A stretch of DNA of 64,000 nucleotides from Streptomyces chartreusis NRRL 3882. GTDB taxonomy: Bacteria > Actinomycetota > Actinomycetes > Streptomycetales > Streptomycetaceae. Made by a program: the position numbers and the translations under genes. Below the pieces are notes generated by a model, which worked only from the letters and a program-made list of their open reading frames with translations, did not search any database and had not been told where the DNA came from. This document shows positions 64,000 through 64,000 of the stretch, piece after piece (the first letter of the stretch is position 1; each line of letters opens with the position of its first letter). The stretch lies in the NCBI RefSeq assembly GCF_900236475.1, contig NZ_LT963352.1, positions 6,080,001 to 6,144,000 of the forward strand, given 5' to 3'.

Positions 64000-64000
64000 A

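Overview
The window is a piece of a Streptomyces (or very close actinomycete) chromosome. The DNA is about 70% GC with strong G/C bias at third codon positions, starts are often GTG, and many neighbours overlap as ATGA. The gene set is typical streptomycete core: era, recO, uppS, a zur/znu zinc locus beside glyS, leuA with a leucine leader peptide, dusB, ppdK, and DUF397/XRE/DUF574 regulatory genes. I see no rRNA or tRNA gene, CRISPR array, insertion sequence or prophage.

Layout. 0-4 kb: end of an MmcQ/YjbR-like gene, a cytidine-deaminase-like protein without catalytic residues, a small secreted protein, amtB-glnK behind a possible GlnR operator, and era. 4-8.7 kb: a complete five-gene lasso peptide cluster on the minus strand (precursor A, cyclase C, RRE protein B1, leader peptidase B2, ABC exporter D). 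The 37-residue precursor at 8580-8693 is too short for ordinary ORF calling and has a cationic, Phe/Trp-rich tail that I do not recognise. 8.8-11.5 kb: anti-sigma-like ATPase, XRE regulator, DUF397 protein and DUF574 methyltransferase. 11.5-17.2 kb: GH1 beta-glucosidase, a protealysin-type M4 protease with its emfourin inhibitor, leuL-leuA, and a TerB-like protein. 17.3-21.5 kb: MMPL transporter with a NarL-type two-component pair. 21.5-29 kb: an Opp-type peptide/solute transporter operon that includes a permease-ATPase fusion and ends in a DapA-family aldolase, with a divergent FadR-type regulator. 29-37 kb: small genes, recO-uppS, the zinc locus and glyS. 37-48.9 kb: efflux proteins and regulators (LysE, AKR-TetR, YczE, GNAT, two MFS transporters, an MmyB-type regulator), dusB and a sulfatase-fold membrane protein. 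49-54 kb: two glycoside hydrolases divergent from a ROK regulator. 54-57 kb: ppdK. 57-64 kb: TetR/serine hydrolase pair, Nudix, Excalibur and PhoX-like proteins, and an OmpR-type two-component system at the right edge.

How the genes fit together. Several loci are self-contained modules with their own control sites: nitrogen uptake (amtB-glnK), zinc uptake (znuA-znuC-znuB-zur), intracellular protease plus inhibitor, solute import plus aldolase, and sugar-polymer hydrolases plus ROK regulator. The lasso cluster is the best candidate for an undescribed product. Other points worth attention are an AmtB whose first pore histidine is glutamate, a probable decayed ferredoxin with a frameshifted reading frame next to it at 40.2-40.5 kb, mutually exclusive hairpins upstream of leuA and possibly ppdK, and a dispersed intergenic repeat that supplies the C-terminus of a regulator.
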